Assembly: GCA_034521465.1 (NCBI GenBank)
Contig: JAXHMN010000008.1
Coordinates: 1-64,000 of the forward strand
Direction of reading: 5' to 3'
Source: SURF-28 sp034521465
GTDB taxonomy: Bacteria; Bacteroidota; Ignavibacteria; Ignavibacteriales; Melioribacteraceae
DNA: 64,000 bases
Positions 10,361 through 19,766 of this stretch are shown here, one piece after another (the first letter of the stretch is position 1; every line of letters starts with the position of its first letter). A program made the position numbers and the translations under genes. The notes beneath the pieces were generated by a model, which had not been told where the DNA came from, made no database searches, and was given only the letters and a program-made list of their open reading frames with translations.

Positions 10361-10718
10361 TTGCTTCGTTGTCTTTTAATTTAGTTGCAGCTTTTAAATG
10401 TTCTTTTCTTCGGATGTGGTTTGTTTTTGATTCGATACCTATTGACTAATTGGAGTATTGTTTTCTAAAAGTTCTCTTAGGATTATTCCTTTTTGTTCTG
10501 CTTGTAATGCTTTCTTCGTCGCATGGAATCTTCCAAGTTCAAACTATTGTTAATTTAGGGAATTCCATTTCCATCTGAAGCTTTACAGTTTGGATTTTTT
10601 GTGACGGATTTAAGTGTGATTTTTATGAAGGACGTGAGGGACTGAAAGGACAGTTAGAGCGGTGGATTTTATTATGTTGGATTAAGAATGATGCAATTAT
10701 GAAGCAATAATGATGCAA
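10361..10718. other. Gap with decayed coding sequence and short repeats
   Basis: No intact gene. On the minus strand a 33-codon stretch (about 10433-10535, ELGRFHATKKALQAEQKG and on to NNTPISQ stop) looks like the end of a lost gene that I cannot name. Near 10688-10735 the motif ATGATGCAATT occurs three times with an ATGAAGCAAT variant, just downstream of the AlbA_2 gene stop on the minus strand. Confidence 0.4.
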
Positions 10719-12049
10719 TTATGATGCAATTAATGATTCGTAATATGCGCCAGCACCCTTGGTTTCAGAATACTTTAAAATATTTTTATCAACTAAATCT
10801 TGGAGATCACGAGTAGCGGTAATTCTGGAAACATTGAATAAAGAAATATATTCTTTATTTGTAATTCTACCTTTTCCTTTAAGATAATTTACAGCTTTTC
10901 TCTGACGTTGATTAAGTCCTAATTTCAATAACTGTTCTTCAGTGAGAGCATCTTTGAATATTGTAACTTGGAAACCGCCGGCGTATTCTTTCATTTCCGG
11001 TTCGGGTAGTTCGGCTTCTTTACATGAGTTAATAATTTTTAATGTTCCTCGTCCCCAAGTATCTATATAACCGCTCATATAAAATACGTCTGCTATTAAT
11101 GGATTTCTTCGTAAAGAGGGATGATTTATCTTCAGCATTTCTATACTTAATTGAGGCGGCAAATCTCCAATATTCCAAACACTTATTTTGTTTTCGTAAA
11201 CTTTAATTTGTATCGGTGTTCCCGAAGAGTATTGCTTGTGTATCAACGCATTCAATAACACTCTCACGTATTGCGGCAACCGGATATTCTCCTTTTTCAA
11301 TCCGCTGCAGTCCCTCAAATTCAATGGGATTTTTGAAAACTTCATATTTAATTGACGAATAACATTCCCTTAACAGATAGAATAAATTCCCTTCTTCTAC
11401 GACTTCAAGTTGAAGATCATCATCGCTCTTACCAAATTTCCCGATCTTTACTTTTATACCGGGATAATATTTACCGGGATCCTTTCCAAATAGCAACAAA
11501 GCTGCGCGTTTGATTTTTTCTCTTCCATACTAACCTTAATTTCTCTAATATGTCAATTGTCTTTAATCCTTCTACATCGGGAAGCCGGTTAGCACCTTCT
11601 GCAATCCTTATAAATCTCGATAACTCCTGCTCATCTATTTCCTTTAATTTTGCTCTTTCATCAATCACATCATCCCAAGTTTTTCCCGATTTTCTTAAGA
11701 GGAAATCGTTTAGGGAATTACCGGTTAGTTCTGTTGTTGTGCTTCCGCTTCTAATATAATATCTGCCTCTAAAAGAGATTGCGACGGAGTATGAGGGAAC
11801 AACTATTTCGATTGAGCGCTTGTTATTGTCTTTTAATAAATTTACTTCTGCGGTAATACCAAGATGATTTTTAATTTTGTTCGGTAGATCATCCATCAAT
11901 TTTTTGTATTCGGAAACGCCAATAGTTTTACCTTGATCATCTTTGCCAATGTAGAGTTTACCGCCTTGTGAGTTAGCGTATGCACAGATTGTTTTGAGGT
12001 ATTCATCTCGCCAAGATTGCTTGTATTCTATGTTGTGTTGTTCGGGCAT
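10719..12049 (-). CDS. AlbA_2 / HATPase_c_4 / winged-helix protein (frameshifted)
   Basis: COG2865-type putative transcriptional regulator or ATPase. From ATG 12049: EYKQSWRDEYLKTICAYAN and GGKLYIGKDDQGKTIG form the AlbA_2 (Schlafen-like) domain; the middle holds the HATPase-like segment YPVAAIRESVIECV, LLNALIHKQYSSGTPIQI, WNIGDLPPQLS, MSGYIDTWGRGTLKI. The C-terminus is a winged helix (NYLKGKGRITNKEYISLF, SRITATRDLQDLVDKN). Shifts near 11490 and 11260-11345. About 440 residues, normal for the family. Such genes are frequent in mobile and defence islands, but no role can be proven here. Confidence 0.75.
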
Positions 12050-12094
12050 AGATAAAATTATTGTGTGAAGGAAATATAAGAAAAACGTTGGACA

Positions 12095-12129
12095 TGAGAT
12101 GTGAGACGTGAGATATGAGATGTGAGATT
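12095..12129 (+). repeat. Five 7-bp tandem repeats (TGAGANN)
   Basis: TGAGATG, TGAGACG, TGAGATA, TGAGATG, TGAGATT in direct succession in the gap between the AlbA_2 gene start (12049) and the next minus-strand gene. The rest of the 12050-12203 gap shows no gene. A short low-complexity repeat; no function is apparent. Confidence 0.75.
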
Positions 12130-12203
12130 TGTTCAAATATGCACAAGCTAAATGTGTGGTACGGGTGGTGTGATTGGGGAAGTTTGTTTGAAGTTTTACT
12201 GGA

Positions 12204-12664
12204 CTATTGAACAATGTGGTTTATAAGTTGTAGATGACTTTTGAGTTTGCTTATTAACTCATCTTTAAATTCTTGTGGAATATCTGACCTTCTATTTTCG
12301 GCTAACCGAACTTTAAGTTGATGCGAACTTAAATCCACAGCAGCAGCCGCAATTTTGTATGGGATATTATTTTTTCTGATAAAATTTATTATTGCTTCGC
12401 TGTTTGGTTTGGAAGTTTGAGTAAATTCCATATGAAAACCTTTTGCCTCCGGAGGGAAATCATTATTTATAATTTTTTCAATAGCATTGGAAAATACTTT
12501 ATAAGTCTTTTCGTTCAAATCATAGTTTGTTATGATTGAGTAATTGATGATATATTGGCGCGGGTATTATTAGTCAACTCTGATATTAGACCAACAGAAA
12601 TATTGTGCTGTGCCATTAGTTTTTTTATTTCTTCTTTTCTTTTGTGGGGTTTTTGATTTGGCAT
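12204..12664 (-). CDS. Hypothetical HTH-like protein (frameshifted)
   Basis: Starting at ATG 12664 the frame reads MPNQKPHKRKEEIKKLMAQH, then ISVGLISELTNNTRAN, and a one-base shift near 12555 leads to IINYSIITNYDLNEKTYKVF and the frame ending at 12204. The resulting protein is about 153 residues. Two segments look like helix-turn-helix units: NISVGLISELTNNTRANI near residue 22 and IPYKIAAAAVDLSSHQLKV near residue 105. It may be a small DNA-binding regulator for the AlbA_2 gene downstream on the same strand. I do not recognise a named family. Confidence 0.45.
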
Positions 12665-12932
12665 TATTGAAATAGTCCTTAAATCTAATGGCTTATAAAT
12701 ATCTAAAATTTTATTGTTGGTAAGCTTTTAGAAGAAAATTTATTGAATTGTGGTGGTTTTTGCAAATGCGCAACCACCCCAATGGATGAATGGATAATTC
12801 ATGATAAAGGATTAGATAAAAATTATAATAATTAATAATGTATAGATATAATTGCTATTAATATAAATATTAGTTATATTATATTAATTTATAATAATAT
12901 AGAGCATAGGAAAGCCAATAGCTAGAAAAAGA
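12665..12932. promoter_or_regulatory. AT-rich divergent intergenic region
   Basis: 268 bases between the minus-strand HTH-like gene and the plus-strand membrane ORF. Bases 12800-12905 are almost pure A/T with repeated ATAATTAATAATG-like and ATTAATATAAATATTAG-like stretches, as expected for promoters in both directions. A short GGATGAATGGATAATTCATG element with partial dyad symmetry is at 12784-12803. No RNA gene recognised. Confidence 0.35.
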
Positions 12933-13184
12933 TTGCGTGTGGATATCAAACAGATAATAATACCATCAATATATGTATCTCCATTAAAAACAGCTTCAAT
13001 TTATTTATTCTTTTCTATTATATGGATTCTCTTTTCGTATAACCTCACATTTTCAATCACAAATGATTTGGAACAATATATTAACATACAGCATGTTAAG
13101 GGTATCCTTTTTGTGGTAGTCTCTTCATTGATAATCTACTTTATCATTCTGCGGGATTATAAAGTTATACGCAGAAAAATATAA
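12933..13184 (+). CDS. Orphan two-helix membrane segment of a sensor kinase
   Basis: 83 residues with two hydrophobic helices (LKTASIYLFFSIIWILFSYN and GILFVVVSSLIIYFIILRDY). The arrangement, a short basic N-terminus, helix, about 25-residue periplasmic loop with SITNDLEQY, helix, then RDYK, is that of the N-terminal sensing part of many PAS histidine kinases (PLK-IYL-WILFSD pattern). Here the frame stops before any PAS or kinase domain, and none follows in the next 100 bases in another frame. Likely a truncated sensor gene, although a stand-alone membrane protein cannot be excluded. Confidence 0.5.
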   Translation: MRVDIKQIIIPSIYVSPLKTASIYLFFSIIWILFSYNLTFSITNDLEQYINIQHVKGILFVVVSSLIIYFIILRDYKVIRRKI

Positions 13185-13293
13185 ATCACCGGGAGAGTAA
13201 AGAAGTATCGTGAAATCAATGATATAGAGTTGAGTTTTTGAAGTAAAAAGAGAGATAGGGACAGTTTTTACGCTGTTAATAAAAGGAATAAAT

Positions 13294-13701
13294 TTGGAGC
13301 CAATGATGAAAAAAATGTTAGTAGTAGAAGATGATGATTTGTCACGGAAAGTTCTTGACCGAATATTTAAGAGTGAATATCAGATCGACTATTGCTTTTC
13401 CGGTGAAACTTTCCGGCAATTCATAGCTGATAATGTGTATGATGTAATTATTATGGACATTGCATTAGAGGGGAAAGAAGATGGTTTAGTTTTAACAAGG
13501 GAGTTAAAAAGTGATCCGGTTCATTCAAAAACTCCAATAGTCTGTTTTACAGCACACGCACTTAAACGAGATAAAGAAGCCGCTATGCGAGCAGGTGTAG
13601 ATACATATATTGTGAAACCGGTGGCGAATAATGTGCTGCGTGAGAGAGTTGCAGAGATGGTGGAAGGAGGGTTGAGAAGAGGTGAGCGGGAGAAGGGGTG
13701 A
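13294..13701 (+). CDS. Single-domain response regulator (CheY-like)
   Basis: Receiver domain of about 125 residues with the acidic pair VVEDDDLSRKVL, phospho-acceptor in VIIMDIALEGKEDG, the Thr/Ser position in IVCFTAHALKRDKEAA and the Lys in GVDTYIVKP. No output domain. The TTG at 13294 or the ATG at 13303 could start it. The C-terminus (RRGEREKG) runs into low-complexity GGATGAATGGAACG-type sequence. It may pair with the multi-PAS kinase 3 kb upstream, since both are on the plus strand in the same cargo block and no closer kinase is intact. Confidence 0.8.
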   Translation: MEPMMKKMLVVEDDDLSRKVLDRIFKSEYQIDYCFSGETFRQFIADNVYDVIIMDIALEGKEDGLVLTRELKSDPVHSKTPIVCFTAHALKRDKEAAMRAGVDTYIVKPVANNVLRERVAEMVEGGLRRGEREKG

Positions 13702-13942
13702 ATGGAGTGTTGGATGAATGGAACGATGGATTGAGAAATAAGTACACCTACCGAATTACGCATTCATAAAGAGTGCACAGGACTCGCAGATGGTTTGTTA
13801 TATGTATGCGGGATTCAAATTAATAGATCCTTCGGTTGATGTTGGGTTTGATTTGGCGAAAGAGTATGAGGTTGCGCGGGGGATGGTTGATGAGAAATGA
13901 CATGAAAATATTGTAATAAATATTTAACAAAAATCTTCCGTT
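13702..13942. other. Intergenic flank of the CRISPR array with coding remnant
   Basis: 13699-13734 is GA-rich low-complexity sequence (GGATGAATGGAACGATGG). Then a frame of about 30 codons (YAGFKLIDPSVDVGFDLAK and on to MVDEK stop at about 13900) looks like the end of a lost gene. The last 40 bases before the array are A/T rich. With the array read on the minus strand this is the trailer side, so it is not expected to be the leader. Confidence 0.35.
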
Positions 13943-14890
13943 ATTTCAATTCTACTATAGATACCGATTAAGACAAGACGAACCACACCAAAACGGCGTA
14001 ATAGTTTTGTATTTCAATTCTACTATAGTACGATTAAGAGCACAAGTGCATTCTACTACTGCACCGCCGATGTTCTAATTTCAATTCTACTATAGTACGA
14101 TTAAGACGAATTACCAAAAGTGAGATGAAGCAATTACTTGGTGATTTCAATTCTACTATAGTACGATTAAGACCATAAGCGTCATCAATTTTGAGTGATC
14201 TTTGTTCTGATTTCAATTCTGACTCATAGTACGATTAAGACGGTAGTAACCGACTGAAACTACTCTTTCGTTAGTTCAATTTCAATTCTACTATAGTGCG
14301 ATTAAAACATATTTCCGCAATTACGGCGAGCGTCTTCCTCTCCGATTTCAATTCTACAGTAGTGCGATTAAGATACGACTAGGTTTCCGTGATATTACAC
14401 GTGATAACTTATTTCAATTCTACTATAGTGCGATTAAGACCGTGGATTATGTTGGCTTGAGCTTGGTAGTACATTGATTTCAATTCTACTTTCAGTGCGA
14501 TTAAGACCGGTATGCGCAAAGACAACCCACAACGGACAAAATTGATTTCAATTCTACTATAGTACGATTAAGACAGTACAACTTGAAATTACAGTACATG
14601 GGCTTTCAGTATTTCAATTCTACAATAGTGCGATTAAGACTAACCTTTTCTTCGGTTCGTAAACATAAAATTCTCTATTTCAATTCTACTATAGTGCGAT
14701 TAAGACTAGCGATGGTGATTATAGTAACGGACAAGCTACTGCATTTCAATTCTACTATAGTACGATTAAGACTAGCGACTCTTGTTGATTGCTTAGTTAT
14801 TAATTTTTATTTCAATTCTACTATAGTACGATTAAGACCATAATTGGGCTTGCAGCATTTGATTATGTGCTGGTATTTCAATTCTACTAT

Positions 14891-14927
14891 CCATCTTCGT
14901 TAGAAAACAACTTCGACGAGAACAGGT
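14891..14927. other. 37-bp insert inside CRISPR repeat 15
   Basis: Repeat 15 begins normally (ATTTCAATTCTACTAT, 14875-14890) and ends normally (AGTGCGATTAAGAC, 14928-14941). Between them are 37 extra bases that start CCATCTTCGTTAG and end GAACAGGT. The entry point is the centre of the ACTATAGT palindrome. The surrounding spacers are of normal length (36 and 38), so the extra DNA belongs to the repeat, not to a spacer. Partial self-complementarity is visible (TCTTCG with CGACGA). Confidence 0.85.
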
Positions 14928-15126
14928 AGTGCGATTAAGACTAAGTATGATCTAAGTGATGATGCTTTTTTACACGTACATTTCAATTCTACTATAGTGC
15001 GATTAAGACCAAGTGTTCAATGTTAAGCGAGGAATTGATTTCCTATTTCAATTCTACTATAGTGCGATTAAGACGCTCGTGCCTTTATGTTTAGAACGAA
15101 CGATAGTGAGATTTCAATTCTACTAT

Positions 15127-15162
15127 CCGTCTTTGCTAAAAAACAACTTCGACGGGACAGGT
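15127..15162. other. 36-bp related insert inside CRISPR repeat 18
   Basis: The terminal repeat next to the cas genes is split at the same position as repeat 15 by 36 bases starting CCGTCTTTGCTAA and ending GACAGGT. Aligned to the repeat-15 insert there are five substitutions, all transitions, and a one-base gap, so the two are homologous but diverged. CCGTC at 15127-15131 pairs with GACGG at 15151-15155, forming a 5-bp stem. The right half of the repeat reads AGTCCG rather than AGTGCG. Confidence 0.85.
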
Positions 15163-15213
15163 AGTCCGATTAAGACTGAGAAAAATTGCACAAGTCAAAC
15201 AGATTTACACAGA

Positions 15214-16266
15214 TTATTTTAATTGGTTTTCATAGTCGAAACTTGTCAGAAGTTCTTTTAATTTATTTTCTGCATTTTCAAGTGCGTCTGCACTCTCACT
15301 TTCAGTAATAAAATAACCCGCTGCAGGAAGTGTTATAAATAAATCAGCATCGTCAACTTTTTCAACTATTAATTTTGCTTTTTGTTCGCCCGTCTCATCG
15401 CTAAGTTTTGTTCTTATCGCTGCTGGTAGCTTATTTGCGTTGTTACTGATAACAACAGCAAGTGTTTCCATTAAGCTGAATGTCCTAGATTGATTTGATG
15501 TAATTCTCCAGTTAATGAGCGAACTAGCTAAATTTGGAATAACTTTTTCTCTTATTTCTTTTGGAGCAGTTAAACAATCTCCAAAATCATTTTTACATTC
15601 TTTCCAACCATTTTCCTTTAATTCAGTAATCAGTTCGGGAGTAACTTCCGGTTCAAATAAATCTAAAGAAATTGAAAAAAGTCTTCGCAAATCTATTGCT
15701 ATGTCGTAAACAAAAAGTCCAGTTGCTCTGCTGTTATCTTGTATCCATTTCCTATTTAAGCTGCGAGCAGAACCTTCAAGCATTTCGGCAACTTCTTCTT
15801 TTGATAAAATTTTCCCGTCAGAATCACGTACAATTATTTCATTTATATTTGACGTGTTACTTCTATCAAAACTTAAATTCTCTTTTGGTAACCCGGCAAG
15901 TAAAGGATGAATTGGACGCATTGCTGAAATTGAAAGGGGACTTCTTCTTTTAATTGATTCTTTCTTTGCCACCTTTTGGTGTTTTCATCCAACCACCAAT
16001 TAGTTGATCAATATCTCTAGGATCACAAGTACCATAAACTTCCTCTTCTTTTAATTTTTCTTTTTAAAAGCAAATGTTGTTGGTGAAAGTTTCTCAGAAG
16101 CATTATGAACGGTTCTTTCTATAATAGACCTCTTTACTTGTTGCCCACTTGAATAAGGTACATATCTTTCAAATTGAACATCGTAATATTTTTTTTGACC
16201 TTCAGCTACAGCAGAAACTTGAAAAATCAACATGGCGTAGTCCTCTAAATAAATAGTTGATTGCAT
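15214..16266 (-). CDS. cas7: Cas7-like backbone subunit of type I Cascade (frameshifted)
   Basis: About 350 residues after one shift near 16060. The N-terminal frame starts MQSTIYLEDYAMLIFQVSA and FERYVPYSSGQQVKRSIIER; the second contains SPLSISAMRPIHPLLAGL, a VRDSDGKILS segment and LFVYDIAIDLRRLF, then INWRITSNQSRTFSLMETLA. The early beta-strand plus SISAMRP pattern, the size and its place directly before the array support a Cas7 (RAMP) subunit that coats the crRNA. The subtype family cannot be named with certainty. Its stop is only 37 bases from the array, so array and operon may share a transcript. Confidence 0.6.
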
Positions 16267-16286
16267 AATTATTCTCCTAGTTTTTA

Positions 16287-16799
16287 TTATTTATTTTTCT
16301 CTGCATATCTAAATCTTATTAATGTTTGAAAATAGGGGAAATTTGTCGCTACCATTTTATTAACCTCTTCAGCTAATTCTACAAATGGTTCAGGCTCCTG
16401 AACCTGTTCAACAATGGGTATTAATGATTCCAGAAATTGTTTTCTATTTTTTGTATCCAAAATAGAACTAACAATATTTGAACGTACTCTACTTACATTC
16501 TTATCATCTGTTTTAATAAATGTGATTAAATGTTCGGCAGCTTCACCGGAAAGTTCCCACAGTTTTTCATTATCAAGCATAGCAATCACCCAAGTTATGT
16601 ATGTATTATAATTAATTATTGTTTCTTCATTTGCTTTCGTATAATTAGGTAGTTTGGTGTTTCTATAATTTTTAGATGTCATAAATTCTCTTAAACCTTT
16701 TGGTTCTAAAGCTTGTATTCCAATTTGACCTTGTCTGCAGGCTGCTGCAAAACCAAAGGCAGTGCCATATAAACCTTTAATTTTTCTTGCATCTTTCAA
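16287..16799 (-). CDS. Type I Cascade subunit, Cas8 C-terminal part or small subunit
   Basis: Intact 170-residue, mostly alpha-helical frame (MKDARKIKGLYGTAFGFAAA, then EETIINYNTYITWVIAMLDN, ending FQTLIRFRYAEKNK). The start codon overlaps the stop of the preceding Cas8-like gene (16796-16799), so it is translationally coupled to it. In type I systems this position and helical character suit either the C-terminal domain of a split Cas8 or a Cas11-like small subunit. No named family is recognised with confidence. Confidence 0.5.
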   Translation of the reverse strand: MKDARKIKGLYGTAFGFAAACRQGQIGIQALEPKGLREFMTSKNYRNTKLPNYTKANEETIINYNTYITWVIAMLDNEKLWELSGEAAEHLITFIKTDDKNVSRVRSNIVSSILDTKNRKQFLESLIPIVEQVQEPEPFVELAEEVNKMVATNFPYFQTLIRFRYAEKNK

Positions 16800-17616
16800 A
16801 GATTATTTTCTCCGAATATACTTTTATAGATTTGAATAGGTTCATTTATTTCATTCAAATGAATGGGAATAAAACCAATAGTGGTATTTTCATTACTTAG
16901 ATTAAAAACGTACGAACTAACCTGTCTGTCTTTAATGATTTTAGATATTGAGAGAATTAATTCAACCCAATGTATTGTTGGTATTTCAATAATACCAGCA
17001 TTAGTTGATTCAAAACCCTTTTCTGAAAAATTCATTGCGGGGTTCTGCCGGTAAAAAGTTAAATGAGTTAATATGTGTTATCCATTGCCCATTCCATGTA
17101 GTTATTTGATTTCCACGTAGTTTTTCATAAGCCCTATCATTTAAAAAAGAGCGATAATATTTCCAACCGTCAAATGTATTTAACAGTATATGATCGTTTT
17201 CAAATAAAAGAATTAAACCACCTCTTATTCCAATACCTAAACCACTTCCAATCCACGATAGATACATATCGTCTTTGGAAAAATTTATCTCTAAGCTAGT
17301 TGTCTGTGATGATGTTGGTGCAGCTAAATCTAAAGAAGAATATCCAATTGCTATACTAGCATCAGGGTCATTATTTTCAATTTTATTAATAGTTTTCTGA
17401 ATTCTATCTTTTCTTTCAGCTTCATCAGGAAATTTTCCCTTCTTCCAACTAATTTTTGGATTTTCAAGAGGTGAGTTTCCACCCGTCATCATATACTTTG
17501 GATGATCGTAAAAAATGGAATAAATATTTTTTCGAAGAATTCCTTTGCTGTTAGATTTGTACCTTCACGTTTGTTATATGCTTTAAAAACTTTCTTCCAA
17601 TTACAGTTGTGTACAT
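16796..17616 (-). CDS. Cas8-like large subunit, N-terminal part (frameshifted)
   Basis: ATG at 17616 follows an AAGGTG site and lies 10 bases after the cas3 stop. Joined frames read MYTTVIGRKFLKAYNKREG, FFEKIFIPFFYDHPKYMMTG, then SLDLAAPTSSQTTSLEINF, SWIGSGLGIGIRGGLILLF and NTFDGWKYYRSFLNDRAYEK, finally the 16796-17035 frame. The N(T)FDGWKYYR block and the position between cas3 and cas7 suit the Cas8 subunit that recognises the PAM. It may correspond to the Csx13/LA3191-type family, where N- and C-terminal halves are separate models, but this is from memory only. Shifts near 17570, 17500 and 17025. Confidence 0.5.
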
Positions 17617-17625
17617 TTTGCACCT

Positions 17626-19766
17626 TTATATAAATTTTGTTTCATAATATTCTGGTTTTGCTAAAGTTATGTCTAATCCTTTCTCTTCAGAATAAGCTTT
17701 ATTTGGAATAATAAAAGGATTACTTCCATAGTCAGATTGTCGTAAATTTTTATAAGCAACCGAATTAAAGCGGACAGGGATCTCAAAATGTTTTCTTTTT
17801 TCGAAATCAGCATTCAAATATCTTTCTTCATCAGCTTCAATAATGCAGCTAACATTATCAATATCTAACAATTCTAGTAAAACTGATTTTCTTCTGTGTT
17901 GTAAATAAAATATTTGCCACTCATCATTTACTAATATTGCATCCTTATCTAAATTTATTTCATCTTTCAATTCATTAAAGACAGCATCTATCATTAATTG
18001 CAGCTTTTTTTCCTCTAGTAGTTTCTCCATCCGGTAAAATCTCATAACTTCGTTTAAGTATTATAGCATCATAAGGCAATGCTTCTTGTTGACTTTCGGG
18101 AGGTTCGGATTACAAATATCGGTTTGTATTTGCCAATAGTTTCATTGTTCCTAATTCTATTAATTCTGCCAAAGCGTTGAATCAAAGAATCTAGTGGAGC
18201 TGTTTCAGTAATCATTAAATCAAAACTTATATCCAAACTTACTTCGACAACTTGAGTCGATACAACAATACAAGCTTCATCCGATGAGTTAAAATTATTT
18301 ATCAAATCTTTTTCTAAATTATTTCTATCAATTCGTTTAAACGACTATGTAGCAACATTTTCTTTACTCAGGAAAATGTTCAGATAGGAGACCATACCAT
18401 CTTTGTGCCGGTTGCTACTCTGTTGCAGACTAATATTATCTTTTGATTCTTCTCCAACCCATTACTGATGATATTTATATTTTTATCCAATGAATTAATT
18501 TTATGAATTATATGCCTGTTAAATGATTCTCAATTCCTTTTCATCCAATTTTATTTCAACTACATTTTTTTTACCTAACTTTTTCAAAATTTCTTCATAA
18601 AGAAGAGTAGGCATTGTTGCTGTCCCAATATGAATTCTACAATTAACTGAAAGCAAAACATCTATTAGTTTTAATACAATTGCTCTTGTTATTTCTGTAT
18701 AAACATGGATTTCATCCAAAATTACATCGGTATTCTCAATATCAAGTAGAACGGCTTCAAACCCTCTAATTCCAAAAACTACTGAAGCTAATTGATGAGG
18801 CGTTAGAACTTTTATTGATGCTCCAACTTTATCTTGCAAAACTTCTTCTTCAATCCCATGATTACTTATTGCTATCTTCGAAGCGCCATGTAAAAGACGA
18901 ATATCAAGGTTCTCATTTGTACTCTTTAAATGCAGATTCAATTCTGTTATACATCGCATTGATTGATGCTTGAAAAGGAAGCACGTAAAACACTCTACTC
19001 TTACACCTTCTAAGAAGATAATCTGTTTTCCCGGCGCCTGTACTTGCAGTTACGATTGTATGTGGTCTTTTCGAATTTGCATGAAGCAATGATAAGGGAT
19101 AGAATTCAGATTTTCTTTTTTCGTAAAACTCCAGATCAGGGATTTTAAATGTCAGTTTGAAGTTTTTTCTCAGTCTCTGATTCAAGCGCAGAGGCAAAAT
19201 GATCAGCAGCTACCAACAGTCCTTTCCATTTAGACCAACCTAATTTTTTCTTTTTACAAAAATGAACTGAATAGTCATATGAGTTATGAGCTTCATCAAT
19301 ACTGATTTTTTCACTCCGGATACCGAACGAAGCCAGAATATCTACTGCTTTCAGTGACCAATCATCCCAATTCCCGATGTGTAAAGCGAACACGTCTTCA
19401 AATCTGTTCTCTAAATCCGAAACTCCAAGTTCTCTTCCATCATTAAAAATTGACTTATGGTGTGCGATAATCATTTCAAGAACTAAGTCTCGATTACTTT
19501 CTTTGATTAAAGACAGAAAAAAGTTGAAGCTATTTCGTGTCGGAAGGGAGAATCATATTTATCTGGCTTTCTAAATAATCTATCTTGAAATATATTGTTA
19601 GCTTTTCCAATATCGTGCATTACAGCACCTGATAGGCAACTTGAGAGTTTAATTTGAAGTGCTTTGCAAACTTTTCTGCAGTAGAGGCGACATGAAACAA
19701 ATGTTCTGAAAGAGTTGTGAAAGATGGTTTCCCTTTAGCTTTTATTTCAGGGTGAGTGAATTTCAC
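17626..19766 (-). CDS. cas3: Cas3 HD nuclease-helicase (heavily frameshifted)
   Basis: GTG at 19766 overlaps the previous stop. The HD domain shows HLFHVASTAEKF, VMHDIGKANNIFQ, RHEIAS, MIIAHHKS and VAADHFASALE. The helicase domain shows Walker A TASTGAGKTDYLL, DVILDEIHVYTE (DEIH box), HIGTATMP (motif III) and VVEVSLDISFD, LIQRFGRINR (motif VI). About 713 residues after joining, usual for Cas3. Shifts occur near 19640, 19500, 19150, 18940, 18510, 18310 and 18060. With neighbouring core genes also frameshifted, I infer sequence error, yet seven breaks in one gene is above the local average and true decay cannot be excluded. Confidence 0.85.

Larger units (their letters stand above)
13943..15176 (-). 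CRISPR. CRISPR array, 18 repeats, 17 spacers, type I-B-like repeat
   Basis: 30-base repeat, plus-strand start ATTTCAATTCTACTATAGT then (A/G)CGATTAAGAC. Repeat starts: 13943, 14011, 14078, 14144, 14210, 14279, 14345, 14411, 14477, 14545, 14611, 14677, 14743, 14809, 14875, 14980, 15045, 15111. Spacers are 35-38 bases, mostly 36. On the minus strand the repeat ends GAATTGAAAT, like known type I-B 5' handles (ATTGAAA-), so transcription is probably leftward, in line with the cas genes. The left end shows degenerate repeats (1, 2), as expected for the trailer. Repeats 5, 7, 9 and 11 vary at the centre; 15 and 18 are split by inserts. Confidence 0.97.

Noticed and set aside
13860..13942. Leader of the CRISPR array at its left end.
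   Set aside because: Repeat polarity (minus strand ends GAATTGAAAT) and degenerate repeats at the left end place the trailer there. The A/T-rich sequence alone is not enough.
14034..14843. Open frames of 60-86 residues with repeated NSTIVRLRL or LNRTIVELK segments on both strands.
   Set aside because: They are the CRISPR repeats read as protein; spacing follows the repeat-spacer period and no start signals fit.
17626..19766. Cas3 as a genuine pseudogene because of seven breaks.
   Set aside because: All nuclease and helicase motifs are conserved in the pieces and core genes show similar breaks, so decay is not supported over sequence error. It remains possible.
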